Assembly (NCBI GenBank): GCA_015680685.1
Contig: MNCI01007961.1
Coordinates: 546,851-596,511, forward strand
Direction of reading: 5' to 3'
Origin: Gnetum montanum
Taxonomy: Eukaryota > Streptophyta > Gnetopsida > Gnetales > Gnetaceae
DNA: 49,661 bases
In this document: in pieces, positions 33,082-43,969 of the stretch
Layout: every line of letters starts with the position of its first letter
Position numbering within the stretch: the stretch's first letter is position 1
Notes under the pieces: model-generated
Told to the model about the DNA's origin: nothing
Seen by the model: only the letters and a program-made list of their open reading frames with translations
The model's database searches: none
Program-made: the position numbers and the translations under genes

Positions 33082-35376
33082 TGTAGCAACCAAAAACATC
33101 AGTGACTGGAACACCGAGAGGTTACCAAGCATACAAGCTAACCCCAGATCCGTGCGAAGGCCATGCTAAAGAGAAATAGAAACAAGATGTCCTGAACAAT
33201 CTAGTCAATTAGACAGGGACTTAATCAATGTACAATAACCTTCCATAAATGTTGGTTTTATAGATGTTAGATGTAACTTAAATGGTGAGCGATAAATGCA
33301 AATTGATAGAAAATTATGCAAAATACGATAACAAGAAAACAAAATGAAATAGGATTAGGTGAGAAAGTGCACCACCCCAAGATCACGAATCTGATCTTTG
33401 TTTGGTTGGAAGGTGTACAATTGAAATGCAGCATTGGAGAGGTACAACTTACAACAAATTAGTATGGTCACAGGTCCCTAAATTATAGTCAATAGCTTGC
33501 CAACAAGGATCCTCTATTCACTAGTCTCTTTCCAAAGCCAATTTCTAGAAAGCCAAATGCCAAGAATGCCAATTGCGAGAAAGCCAAAATGCTAAAAGAA
33601 GCCAACAATGCTAAAAGCTAGTTCTCAGAGCCAACTACTGCTCAATAGAGTTCTCCCAAAGCCAACCAGAAGCCCACCCCTTGAATGTTGTTCATTGGGG
33701 TATTTATAGGACTAGGAGTAAGAGAAAAATGTGGTTTGGATGCCATGTGTCGTGGGTCCCACAAAGTGCAAATGTGACTATGTTGTGCTGCTGAGTAGTG
33801 CCGCTATGCTATGAACATACCGTTGAAATTACACATGCCAAAATCTAGAAAACATGCCATGTTTGTTACAAGAGAGAAATGCTAAGAATGAATGTAAAGT
33901 GGAGCCTATGCTCTAGGACTACGTCTCCCCTACTCTTGTGAGCAGAGTCAAGTGTAGGGACAACTTTGGGGATGAATTAGGGGGTGCAAAATGAAAAAAA
34001 CTTGCTAACTTTGCCCATTGAAGAGATTCCAGGATAAGAATGATCATTGCTAATAAGTTCTGGGGCCAACCAAAGACGTCTTAATGCTTCCATGTAAGTG
34101 TTACACTACTTACGTTGCCCAACATGTTGGTGTAGCGTAAATAGCTACATGCTATGTTGTGCTACATTGGGTAGCATAGCATAGCGTAGCCACCAATCTT
34201 AAAAGAAGTCTTGTCTAAAAGCCAAAAACACCTGTCTGAGCCATGGCTACGTAAGAAACTACAACCTTGTATTTCATGCTAAAGAAGTCCTAACACTTGC
34301 TGAGTTCATCCTCGGGACATTTTTAAATTGTGTCCCAGCTACGCTGTGTTACGCTATGCAGCGTAGCACAACGAAGCAGCTAGTGTAACTTGGATCCTCG
34401 TATGATGTGTGTTGCATTATTTAGAAACCTTACTTGGGGCCCAAGGGTAAAGTGGGATAGGCAGTCTTGGAGGTTGGAGTGTTGCCAAGCATAATTCTCT
34501 TACTGGAATTGCTTGGCAGAGAGCGTTCGTACATTCTATCCCTACTATGCTTTATTACACTACACAGCGTAGCATCAGATTTGGCTTGGATTCTTACTTC
34601 ACAAACATTTTGTCACAGAATGTCATTCATGTATGGCAGCTGGGAAAACTTATTTGGCAGTTGAAGCATTTGCAAATACACTTACTCCGTTAGGGCTATC
34701 CGAGTAGGAGTATTGTCAAAGTGCATTTTCGCTATGCTGTGCTACACTGCATTCCCACTACGCTGTGCTATGCTGCATAGCGTAGCACATCATAACACTC
34801 AGATTGAGATGATTCTTAACAAAATTTGTCACATTATGTTGCATCATATCACTCACGCTTTAAGGATGAAATAGGGAAAATGCTCCTAAGGACTAAATTG
34901 TTATCAATTCGCATCTTGTACATTTGATTGGTCTCCTTAAGGCTTGTTATGCTACACTACATAGAATAGCATAGTAGGCTTCTTAGCTAGAAAACTTGCC
35001 AAAATTTTTAGCTCATCTTGAATGCTTTTGGCAACTCCTAGCATGGTCCTTAGGTAGAGTGTCAGCTAGGTCGAATATCAAGCTGGGTAATCCAAGAGGT
35101 GAAACAAGCTTGTTAGCCTAGGTGATAGAAAACTTGCTGGACTGTATAGTCTATTCCCAGTGCCTCTTTCATGCAAGCTAGCCTTGTGGCTGGGTGCCTT
35201 ATTGACTATGCTGTAGAGGGTGGTAGGTAGGCCTGGAAATGGCCTTGCAAGAATTAGGACTTCTAGGGTGCTATGTTGTTTAGACGGTCCATCATGATGC
35301 TGCACTTGTGGAAATCCTTACCCAAATTTGAAGACTCTGCTAGAGCATCAGGGTTCTAAAATTTTATGGTGTTTCA
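33082..35376 (-). repeat. Solo LTR of family LTR3 (2295 bp) inside element B pol
   Basis: On the minus strand it starts TGAAACACC and ends GGTTGCTACA, so it has the canonical TG...CA ends and is flanked by ATGGA on both sides. No internal coding region is present, which fits LTR-LTR recombination of a former full element. The TATAAATA box lies at 33701-33708 (plus-strand coordinates). The long U3 carries the GCTACGCTG palindromic clusters. A truncated copy is at 14606-15617. Confidence 0.88.
34125..34980. repeat. Clusters of CTACGCTG / CAGCGTAG palindromes in LTR3
   Basis: At least five clusters (about 34130-34195, 34338-34372, 34556-34575, 34728-34790, 34948-34973) repeat TGCTACGCTG, TGCATAGCGTAGCA and decayed forms. 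Several fold into stems, e.g. CTACGCTG pairing with CAGCGTAG at 34340-34367 and GTGCTATGCT with AGCGTAGCAC at 34765-34788. They lie in U3 upstream of the TATA box and may be regulatory or recombination sites; the role is unknown. Confidence 0.8.
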
Positions 35377-35447
35377 ATGGACAACCTGGCTCACTGTTTT
35401 GGATCTTCTCCTGACCTAGTCATGGGGGAGATGGTCACCTATGCTAA

Positions 35448-37302
35448 CTATTCTACGCCCTCAGTTCTTTTTGAATTTTTGTTTTACACATTTTTTCAAC
35501 TTTTCTTATTTTTATGTTACACCATTGTTCATGTTTTTACTATTTCTTTATTTTCTTGATTTACTTTTATTTGTCATTCAATAAGTGCTCATGATGGTGG
35601 ATTGCATTATATCATATTTATTGCTAATTTTTGGTTTTTACCTTTGAATTATGATTTTGATATTAAGGTATGGTTCTTTTGGTAAAATAAGCAATGAGTC
35701 CACATCGTCCACAAATCCAGACAACTCTATGATATCCTTTGGCTTGGAACTATACAGTCCCCTTTATCTAAGTGAATTTATTAATGAATTGGTGGCTGGA
35801 TACTTTTCAAACCAATGAAAGACTCAAAGGATGAAAAGGGTGTGACTTCAAGGGGATTCGATGCATTTGTGGTGGCCATTCTCTTGGGTACTTGGATGCT
35901 TGTTTCTTGGGTTTTCCTCCATTCTAACATTGTTCAAAAAAATAAATCTTTGCATGGTATGGTTCTCATGTAAAAAATAAAAAAAAAGAGAAAAGTAAGA
36001 ATTCAGAGCACACCCCGTAGACAAAATAAAGCAATATGGGCTACAAGTGCTAGTTATGGCACTAGAAGGACATGTTACCCATGCCTGAAGGTTCCCTCTA
36101 ACTAAGGCCCTTTCTTCTCCATCTCACTCTCCTTGGGATGGTGATCACTCTTTGTAGAAGCATTCTTATTGCCTCAAGAGGATGAATTGACCAAGTGTAT
36201 TGATGCGAGATCACTGAATGTGGTTGGTTTGAGTCTGGATTTGGGATGAGTTCTACTTAGTCATCTTAACCATGAAATACACAAGGGACTTTATACAACC
36301 TTGTTCTTGGGATTCCATTCCATTCCCTCCTCTCCATCTTTCTTTCTATTTTCCACCTCATTTCTAGTTTTATCATTAGTTTGTTTTGGGTTGATGTATT
36401 GTTTTTTTTTTTGGTGAATTCTTCTGGGTAAGTTTTTAACTCTTGCTTCCAAATGACATTCCTAGAGCCTATGGACTCTTTGGTTTGTGGGTTTGTAAGG
36501 GCATAAAAGACATGAGCCTACTTTGGGGATGACCCACTGGCATTCCTTTTTGGTGCAATTGTTAAGTTCTTTTCCTTAAACATTTCCTGCAATCAATCAT
36601 CTCTTCTTTCATCCCCATCCATGACATCCATTTTATTAGTGTTGCCATTATTATTTTTTCCCATCTTTCTTGTTCATCATATTTTTCCATCTTATAGCTA
36701 CTAGAGGTTCTCTCTTAGTCATGGGGGCCCTAGCACAAATCTTTTAATTTTCTCCTTTTTACTGTTCGCCTAACCCCTACATCTTGGGTAGTCACCTATG
36801 ATAAATCTCTGAACCAGTTTCTGCCATAATCACAACTCAACCAATGTGCTTCATATCGAGGCAAGGTATCAACTACATTGTGGTTTATATATCCTTACTC
36901 ATTTGTGACTATGTTGTGTGTTCATATGGAGATCATACAAACAATGGATTGGGCTTGGAGGAAGCACTTAGGATGGACCGGAACTAGAGCATTTACAAAA
37001 GGAGCAGGTCTGATGGCGTGGCTATGGATAAACAACGGAAGGTGCAATCTTAGCATTGGCGATAACACTCTTCATTTTTTCTCTCTCTCTTTCTCTACAA
37101 GCTATCAAAGAAAGGCTTGGATGTCATTTATGTACGAGTGTTCACCACAATGGTCATGAACACTAATGTTGTAATATGCTTATTGATTCGTTCATTGGGC
37201 ACGTTGAGCCTATCATCCCATTCCACCATCAGTTGTCAATTAGTCAATAATCCCATACCTTCCCAATATTTTGTAAGGAACTCAAGGAGGAGTTTTCATT
37301 TA
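35448..37302 (+). other. Spacer of element B; no gene
   Basis: T-rich after the pol stop, then collinear with C 16519-18059. At about 36700 it skips the block holding the internal promoter, and ORF3 (18599-21456) is also missing. What remains from 36880 to 37300 joins the sequence before the polypurine tract. The short ORFs at 36878-37317 are not supported. Confidence 0.6.
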
Positions 37303-37314
37303 GTTGTGTGGGTA
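37303..37314 (+). other. Polypurine tract of element B
   Basis: GTTGTGTGGGTA directly before TGATGAGAG, with the same upstream context as in C. Confidence 0.75.
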
Positions 37315-38206
37315 TGATGAGAGTGGTTACTCTAGTAGTTATTCTAATTATTAGAGTGGTTACTCTAGCGATTACTTTAGTAGTTATTCTAATTATTAGA
37401 TCAGTTACTCTAATTATTAGAGTAGTTGCTCCCAAGCCTATAAATATAGTACCCAGGCACACAATTGAAAAAAAGATTCTTTCAAGAGTCAAGAAGGAGA
37501 AGTATTTCAAGAGTCAAGAAGCAAAACTCTATAGTTTGTTTGAAGGTTAGAGTATTTTCCAAGTGCCCACAGCAGAAGGTCTAAGTGTAGATAGATCTTT
37601 ATACAAGCATTGTATACCTGAGCACACCTTGTGTACAAAAATAAAGATGAAGTCTTTGATTCATCCTTGCAGCACTTGAGATTTTTTTGTTAGGAATTTA
37701 TTTTATTTTATTTTATTTTATGCACTTTACATTTCTATTATTAGCATAGCAATTCATTTTGATCAATTAAACAAATCGTTAAATCACACAAGCACGACCG
37801 CTTCAAGCATGCATGTAATGCTTGGTAACCCAGTAATGATTAGTGTTTGGTAATCCTAGCAATGTTGCATTGGTTCATGATGTGTATGGCAAGTAGAAAC
37901 AGATGCTTATGTTAGGATTAGTTAGAACTTAGTTAATGAGTAGTTAAGTTAAATTAGTCACCTAGTTATCTCTCTCTTTCCCTATAAGCATAGGACATAA
38001 AAACATAAAAGATATAGAAATCATATGCCTCAAGCTTACTTAACCATACAATTGGACATATAAGTAAGTTTGGGAAGACAACGATCAATCAACCCATCCT
38101 TCTTCCACAAGGGCACGTAAGCACTTAGTCCTTGGAATTCAATCGGATCATGTGTGAAACACTTGTATTTGTATGGTTGAGCATAGGGGTACCTTGTTGC
38201 TCATCA
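37315..38206 (+). repeat. 3' LTR of element B
   Basis: 892 bp, TGATGAGAGTGG to TTGCTCATCA. The U3 array has three cores against six in the 5' LTR; the TATAAATA box is at 37439-37446, with AATAAAGATGAAG near 37640. U5 keeps the TTGGTAACCCAGTAATG motif shared with the other LTR families. Confidence 0.88.
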
Positions 38207-38211
38207 CAGAT
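38207..38211. repeat. Target site duplication of element B, right copy
   Basis: CAGAT, identical to 26354-26358. Confidence 0.85.
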
Positions 38212-38880
38212 AAAGCAAACACAAGAAAAATTAAAGAAATGAAGAAAAGCAATGTGACTCCATACAGAAAGCAAGTGCTGAGAAAAGGTAGCATCAAACA
38301 TAGATTGTGACACTCTATGGATGGCACGAAAAAAATGATTAGAGAGACTGAGAAGAGAAAAGGTCCCCCTCTTCTACCTTTTGAGTAGGGTAAAGAATCA
38401 TAAAATTATTTGCTTGAACTGCACATCAGCGTGACCTACGATGACCCTAGGTATGGAAGAAAGAAACAAAGACCAAAAACATGTTTTATTAATGGATTGG
38501 TTTTACTAATTTATAGTTATTTTATGTTTTAATGGTTACATTTATGTTTACCGTATTCCTAATGGTATGTTTTTATTATTCATAGGTCCTAGGTGATAGT
38601 AGTGATAAGCTTGACAACATTCCTCTTCCTCTCCCCTAGTTTGATCAAATTTTTCAATGTTAATGCTATGTTGGGCAAGTAGTTTTAAGTATTATAGTTG
38701 GTAGATAGTCGCCATATTCATAATTTAAATATGGTGTATTGTCTATTTTTGTTACATTGCATAATTGTGACTTTGGCTATGTACATTTGGCTACAAATGT
38801 TTAATTATTTTTTGATGTATTTCCATATTCCTCTATGATTTATATTTTATATGAGCATAAGTAGTAAATTCAACAAGGAT
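38212..38880. other. Pre-insertion locus right of element B; no gene seen
   Basis: Continues the sequence interrupted at 26358. In the CHX reading direction it lies upstream of the fragment, but I see no CHX-like residues in any frame. It ends where the LTR of element D begins. Confidence 0.45.
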
Positions 38881-39750
38881 TGATGAGTCATGTTTTGGTA
38901 GGGCTTCGATATCAAAGTCATGTTATCAGGTATATGATATTAAGGCATAACCTCCAATGTCGAGGATTCGATATCGCTTCATCCATGCTAGCCTATAAAT
39001 ACAACACTTGGATGCATAGTTTGCATAAAGAGTTTATGATATTTTAGGCGTAGATAGAGAGAATTTTTATTAGTTTTGTTTCCAATGCATGCCCACAATA
39101 TGATGTTAAGTGATTTTACGACATCCTTATTTGAGTGTGACGTACTTGGACATGTTACATGTTCGACAATAAAAATTGAGATTGCTTCCATCATTGTGGC
39201 ATCCGCTTAACTTTATTATTGTTAATTACTTAAATGCTTATTATTTTCCTTAGCTAGTTTTTATCATTTATTTCATTTTATTATTTTTATCATTAACTAG
39301 AAAGAGTACAACTGATCATGAGTGCTTAAGTGTAATTACATAGTAAGCCAGTAGTGTTACCATTTGGTATGCCCAACAATGGTATGTTTGGTAATCCGAG
39401 TGGTAGTTGCATGAAGTCCAAGGCATGTATAGAAGGTTAGGAACATATACTCATAACATGTAGGCTAGTTTAGACTTTACTTTCCCTTGTTAATTAGATT
39501 AAATAATTAATTTTCTTATTATCCTTAGGAGTAGCATAAGGCCACAATAACATCAATTATCATATGCCTCACTCTGGACTAAACCACATGTGACAAAGCT
39601 ACCACTAGTCCAAGTAGGAAGACAACAAATTGCAATCAAGACATAATGATCTAAATGCCACAACTAGTCCCATCCATGGAATTCAATTGGATTGTGTGTG
39701 AATGCCTGTGAGTTGTATGGTTGGGCATAAGGGGTACCTGCTACTCATCA
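38881..39750 (+). repeat. 5' LTR of element D
   Basis: TGATGAGTCATG to GCTACTCATCA. U3 has TTCGATATCAA, TATGATATTAA and TTCGATATCGC motifs; the TATAAATA box is at 38994-39001; an AATAAA-like signal lies near 39167. The 5 bp before it are AGGAT; the matching right-hand copy is not available. Confidence 0.87.
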
Positions 39751-39769
39751 TTGGCATTGTTGCCAAGGA
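39751..39769 (+). other. Primer binding site of element D (tRNA-Asp type)
   Basis: TTGGCATTGTTGCCAAGGA starts at the LTR end. From memory of the family, Athila elements prime from tRNA-Asp with TGGCGCCGTTGCC followed by GGGGA. All the differences here are C-to-T or G-to-A. Confidence 0.75.
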
Positions 39770-39866
39770 TGGTGCTAGATTAGTTATATTATACATGATT
39801 GCTATAAATGCATTAACAATTTATCTTCAGGAAATATTATGTCACATACATCATTAACTAACAACA

Positions 39867-42371
39867 ATGTCTCTTTCACATGGAAGCAATAATGCATTAT
39901 ATGAAAATAACATTCATTGAAAAATTAATGAGATATATATTGAAGAAAATTGGAGTGACCAACCTCATGCAGGGGTTTAATATGTTCATAACCAACCTGA
40001 TTACACTCAAGAACTATAGTCAGAGAAGGCAAAGAATCTTTGAGAAGATGAAGTCCTAGACTAGGGGAGGCCTCAAGGCTTAGGACATCTTGAAAACCTA
40101 GAGAAGATAAATCAAGGGCCCATGGGGAGAACTATAGAAGCCATGGCCATTCTCCCAGCTACTCATCTTCCTCTTCCTCTTCAACATCTAGTTTTGATGA
40201 AGATGAATGTAGGTATAGAGATAAAGCTCCACTATGGGGTCAAAATAAAAATAGAAATCAAAACCAAGGGCAAAATCAAAGACATCAAAATGCACATAAA
40301 CAAAATCATCAAAATTAGATAAATATTAATAGAAATTTTCATCACGACATATATAATGATGATGAACCGTTGTTGGTCATTAAGAGCATGACACAGATCA
40401 GAGAGGTAGTTAAAATACCCCACAAGAATCAAAAGGAAATTTGCATCAAAAGGCTTGATATGAATAGAATCCCTAAATTTGTAGGAAGCTATAATTCTAA
40501 TTCATAACATCATTTACAAGCCTTTTATGATGCCTGTGTCTTACAAAACATTGAAAGTAGATGGCAAAAGCTTAAGCTCTTTCCTAGGATACTAGTAGAT
40601 AAAGTTGATGTGTGGTATAGATTGTTGAAATTAAATTCAATCCATCGATGGTTCATAATGCTCGAACTCTTCAACAAAAAATACCAAACATATGTAAGGG
40701 TATTCAACGTAAGGAAATGAATCAAAGGATGGAAATAGGAACAACATGAACCCTTGGATATGGCCCTAGATAGATACTATTCTATATTGTATGGATGTCC
40801 AGGCCATAGTTTTTCTCAAGAAAAGAAAATTTTTCACATCATAAATGGGCTTCATAGTCAAATGAGAAAGACCCTTGGGAGATATGCTCAAGGTCGATTA
40901 TATGAACTAGGAACCGATTAGATCCAAAGGCTAATTGAGCATGTGGCAAAAAAAGAAGGAGAGCTATGTAAATGAGAGAATGTTGAGGAATATCACTGGG
41001 ATCCAACTCTTCAAAAGAAGAGGGCTCATCTCTATGATAAGGAAAAAGAAGCAACTCTCGATGAGATGATTTCACAACAAACCTTGCTAATGCAATTGTC
41101 TGTTGTTGAACTTCAGGTAAGGCTAGATAAGATGTTGAAATGGATAAATAAGAAAGTACAACTTGTGTAGAAATATTAGAGGAGAAAGTAATGCAAAAAG
41201 AATCAAGTGATCCCAACAAAAGAAGGAAAAAGAACCAAGAAATGGCTAGGAACACTTATCGGAAAAAAGGGGAAATGGTTGTAGAATAAGAGGATGTAGA
41301 CTCAATCACTGAAGAAGATGATAGATGTGAAATCTTCATATATGACCATATGAAGGGCTATTACCTAGTCATATTACATTTACATGAGTATTAGACTTTT
41401 GCATTGAATCCCAAGTTTGTAGAAAATAAAATGCCTAGGAACTTAACTTTCTTACAAGGTAATCATAGACAGTCCTACAATCAACAGTACTATCCTAGTT
41501 AGACTTCTTACCTACCTCAACACTATCATCAACCATAGTGGAAAAATTCATAGTCATGGGGAAGGCCATCATCAAACCAACACTACCATTATTGTCAATT
41601 GAACCCATCCAAATATTACATTTAACAAATTGTTTCACCAACTATTTTTACTTCCTCTACCTCAAATCACTACCACTACTCTCTTGAATATCATCAACCT
41701 GCAACATCTTTAATGAGATCACCACCTCAAATCTCTCACCCTTCATCATATCCTGAATATTCTCATACTTCCCTCCATTACATGTTACAGGAAACAAGAA
41801 AAGAAGGTTTAGCACCACAAAATCAATGAAAAAATGCCACTTGTGTTGTGAATATATACATAAATGATAATGCCATTAGATCCCCACCATAATCTTAGAA
41901 ACATCCTTTCTTTAGGATGGTTCCCATGTGTAAGCACAACACTCGTGGACCTACTAACTCATCCAAACTAGCACAATGCCAATCAAGTACACCATCCTTC
42001 CTTTCACAATGAACATCCTCCAATCCTACACGAAGGGCAACATCCATCATTACTCCAACACCTAAAATAAATGATGAATCTAGCACTATGGAGAGACAGA
42101 AGAATCCTTGCATCACTAATCATGATAAAAGGTATAATCATGGGCCAAATTTTCACAAAGTTAACACAATTTCTAGTTTTATCCATCGTATAATTCAAAA
42201 CCAAGTATGTGAGTAACAACCCATCTACGTAGCTGCCACTAAATCATAAGACATCTAGTGGCTTAAAAATTAGTGTCTAACACTGTTTTACAAATGCATG
42301 GAGCCTACTGTCCACTTATTAATTCTTGTCATGATCAAAAACTTAGTCATGGAGGAGGTTTCCCATACTAA
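39867..42371 (+). pseudogene. gag: gag of element D, decayed
   Basis: Start ATG at 39867 (MSLSHGSNNALYENNIH), then EENWSDQPHAG, a Ser-rich acidic segment (SSSSSSS, DEDECRYRD) and the gag core (about 40440-40940): MNRIPKFVGSYNS, FYDACVLQNIESRWQKLKLFP, EPLDMALDRYYSILYGCPGH, RYAQGRLYELGTD. A helical segment and CEIFIYDHMKGYY follow, the latter a damaged form of B's CEICNYDHFKGCC knuckle, then a Pro/Gln/His/Tyr tail (QGNHRQSYNQ, WGRPSSNQHYHY). It ends INSCHDQKLSHGGGFPY, stop at 42369-42371. Stops and shifts are frequent. A 138-residue antisense ORF overlapping it is a shadow. Confidence 0.82.
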
Positions 42372-42475
42372 AATCAAGAATTAATAAGTGTTTTTCATCT
42401 TTTTATTTTACATTTTTTATCATTTTCTCATTTTTTGATACAAATTCTTCCCATTATTTTCAACTTTAGTAGAGG

Positions 42476-42874
42476 GTCCCATTGTGTTAACCTTACTAGA
42501 GGACTACCTTCAAGCATGCACAAGGGATTAGTGAAATGTTTCCCCTTAATAGCCTCATGATGCTTCTTCTGATGTTGATCTCACTTGCATTGTGTTTCAA
42601 TGGGATGATAGTCCTGAGTGTCATAACCATTCACAATGTAGTCCTCGTGAAGATCTAAAATGCCCAAATTATTAAAATTTTGAAATAAAATCCTGGGTAT
42701 AGATCAATTGGAGGGAAAGATGATGTTGCCCTCCATATCATGCCATTGTAGCTATTCATCCTGATGCAAGATGAAGGTGAACTTTGGTACATACTCATCT
42801 AGATGAGTATATACCACTTTGCACTCTTGTGGGATCCGTGGTTTGACATCTTCATGCCTATGAGAAGAAGACAT
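42476..42874 (-). pseudogene. gag: gag N-terminal fragment of element E
   Basis: ATG at 42874 gives MSSSHRHEDVKPRIPQE, then KVVYTHLDEYVPKFTFILHQ, the same segment as in B gag (RVVYIHPDEYITDFTFILYQ). Stops follow and the frame is lost at the junction with D at about 42475. It has the B-type N-terminus, not the A/F/D type, so E belonged to the longer-gag lineage. Confidence 0.7.
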
Positions 42875-43005
42875 TTTGCAAAATAAATAAAATTATTAGT
42901 ATGCTTCATGGTTATATGTCGTTGAGAGTGATGTTGACCTTGAGTTCATCCAATGATATTAATAATATTCACTAATCCTAGATAGTGCATGTTCAACAAA
43001 CAAAG

Positions 43006-43024
43006 TCCCTAGCAATGATGCTAA
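43006..43024 (-). other. Primer binding site of element E
   Basis: On the minus strand TTAGCATCATTGCTAGGGA follows the LTR end, a tRNA-Asp-type site with C-to-T and G-to-A changes. Confidence 0.7.
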
Positions 43025-43956
43025 TGATGAGTGACGAGGTACCCCCACACCCAACCATATGAATCACAAAGTCTTCATGCATGATCTAATTAAATTCTGT
43101 AGACTTTACAATTTCTAGTACACAAGTCTTCTAGGAAGTGAACCTTGCCCTAAGGTCATTTTTTGTCTTCCTAATTACACTTGTGAAGCATAATGGTATG
43201 GTTAAGAGTAATTAAGACATATCATTTTTATCATTTTATGTGTTATGTTTTTGGCTGGTTAAAGAGAGAGAGAGAGAGAGAGAGAGTAATTTAATGACTA
43301 ATCTAAATTAACTAACTAACTAGTCTCTAAGTAATCCTAACATAAGAATTTTTTCCCACTTTCTATACATATCCTAAACCTACATATCCACCATTGGGTT
43401 ACAAAGTGCTACACTACTGGGCACACCAAGCACTAACGCTACTGGGATTACCAAGTGACTACATGTTATGCTTGAAGTAGTCATACTTATGTATTTAATC
43501 TATCTAGCTTATCTTGCTTAATTATCTTAATTAGCTTAGTTACTGGAAAATATTGAATAACTAATTGACAACATTGAATGCATAAATAAAATATATAATT
43601 TATCCAAAATGTTGCAAGGTTTATCCAAACACTCATCTTTGTTGCTGCACACACTATCATGCTTAGGTACAACAATGCTTGAATAAAGATCTGTACACTC
43701 AATGACTCCTACTATGGGCACTTGCAAAACTATTTTAACTCTCAAATGGAAAAACTATAAGAGCTATACTACTACTACAATAAGACATGTCATAAATGTG
43801 GCTAATGAGCTTGTATTTATAGGGAAAAGCAGATATTGTATTAATGGGGCCTAGTCAATGCATGAAATGATGCATCGACAAGGCATTGTCAACAGGTTCC
43901 AGTTAACAGGGCCAAGTCAACAAGGCCTAGTCAACACAACCAACCACGACTCATCA
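43025..43956 (-). repeat. LTR of element E, shared between env-position ORF and gag
   Basis: 932 bp. On the minus strand TGATGAGTCGTGG to CGTCACTCATCA. U3 has TTGACTAGGCC, TTGAC and GTCGATGC motifs like C; the TATAAATA box is at 43814-43821 on plus. On its upstream side lies the ORF3 end, on its downstream side PBS and gag, so it reads as 3' LTR of one unit and 5' LTR of the next. Confidence 0.85.
43263..43286. repeat. (GA)n microsatellite in the E LTR
   Basis: About twelve AG units within U5 of the LTR; not present in the C LTR. Confidence 0.95.
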
Positions 43957-43969
43957 ATTGGAAACAACT

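Larger units (their letters stand above)
31850..35447 (+). pseudogene. pol: Integrase and end of pol of element B, split by solo LTR3
   Basis: The zinc-binding part is degraded (HKGP, then SCECCQC near 32120). The core has [19 protein letters not shown] with the first catalytic Asp and [16 protein letters not shown]. The second Asp is replaced in LILENGTHF (usually DNGTHF), and a degraded Glu region follows. The C-terminal domain shows HKAFNKQHHDLR and GDKVLY. The coding region stops at 33081 where LTR3 is inserted, and resumes at 35382 to the end SHGGDGHLC, stop (35445-35447), matching C. Several stops are present. Confidence 0.82.
26359..38206 (+). mobile_element. Element B: Athila-type Ty3/gypsy retrotransposon with pol
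   Basis: Both outer ends are present and flanked by CAGAT. Order: truncated 5' LTR, gag, protease, RT, RNase H, integrase, spacer, polypurine tract, 3' LTR. It spans 11848 bp, of which 2295 bp are an inserted solo LTR3. The PBS and most of the 5' LTR U5 are deleted (break near 26905), and the ORF3 plus internal promoter block seen in C are absent. RT residues (CIDFRLLN, FLDGYSEYNQ, FGLCNAPTTF) are of the Athila type. Stops in every domain make it dead. Confidence 0.88.
38881..42475 (+). mobile_element. Element D: pol-less Athila-type element, 3' truncated
   Basis: The A/F family again: 870-bp LTR, the best-preserved PBS, gag with intact ATG, gag stop, then the T-rich start of the spacer. At about 42475 the sequence switches to the minus-strand gag of element E. 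There is no pol between gag and spacer. Confidence 0.78.

Noticed and set aside
36878-37317. Two overlapping plus-strand ORFs before the B 3' LTR
   Set aside because: They lie where C carries ORF3 but show none of its residues; no family signature.
38125-38313. Possible upstream CHX exon right of element B
   Set aside because: The minus-strand frame crosses the LTR boundary and has no CHX-like residues.
40839-41255. 138-codon minus-strand ORF
   Set aside because: It is antisense to the gag core of element D and has no independent similarity.
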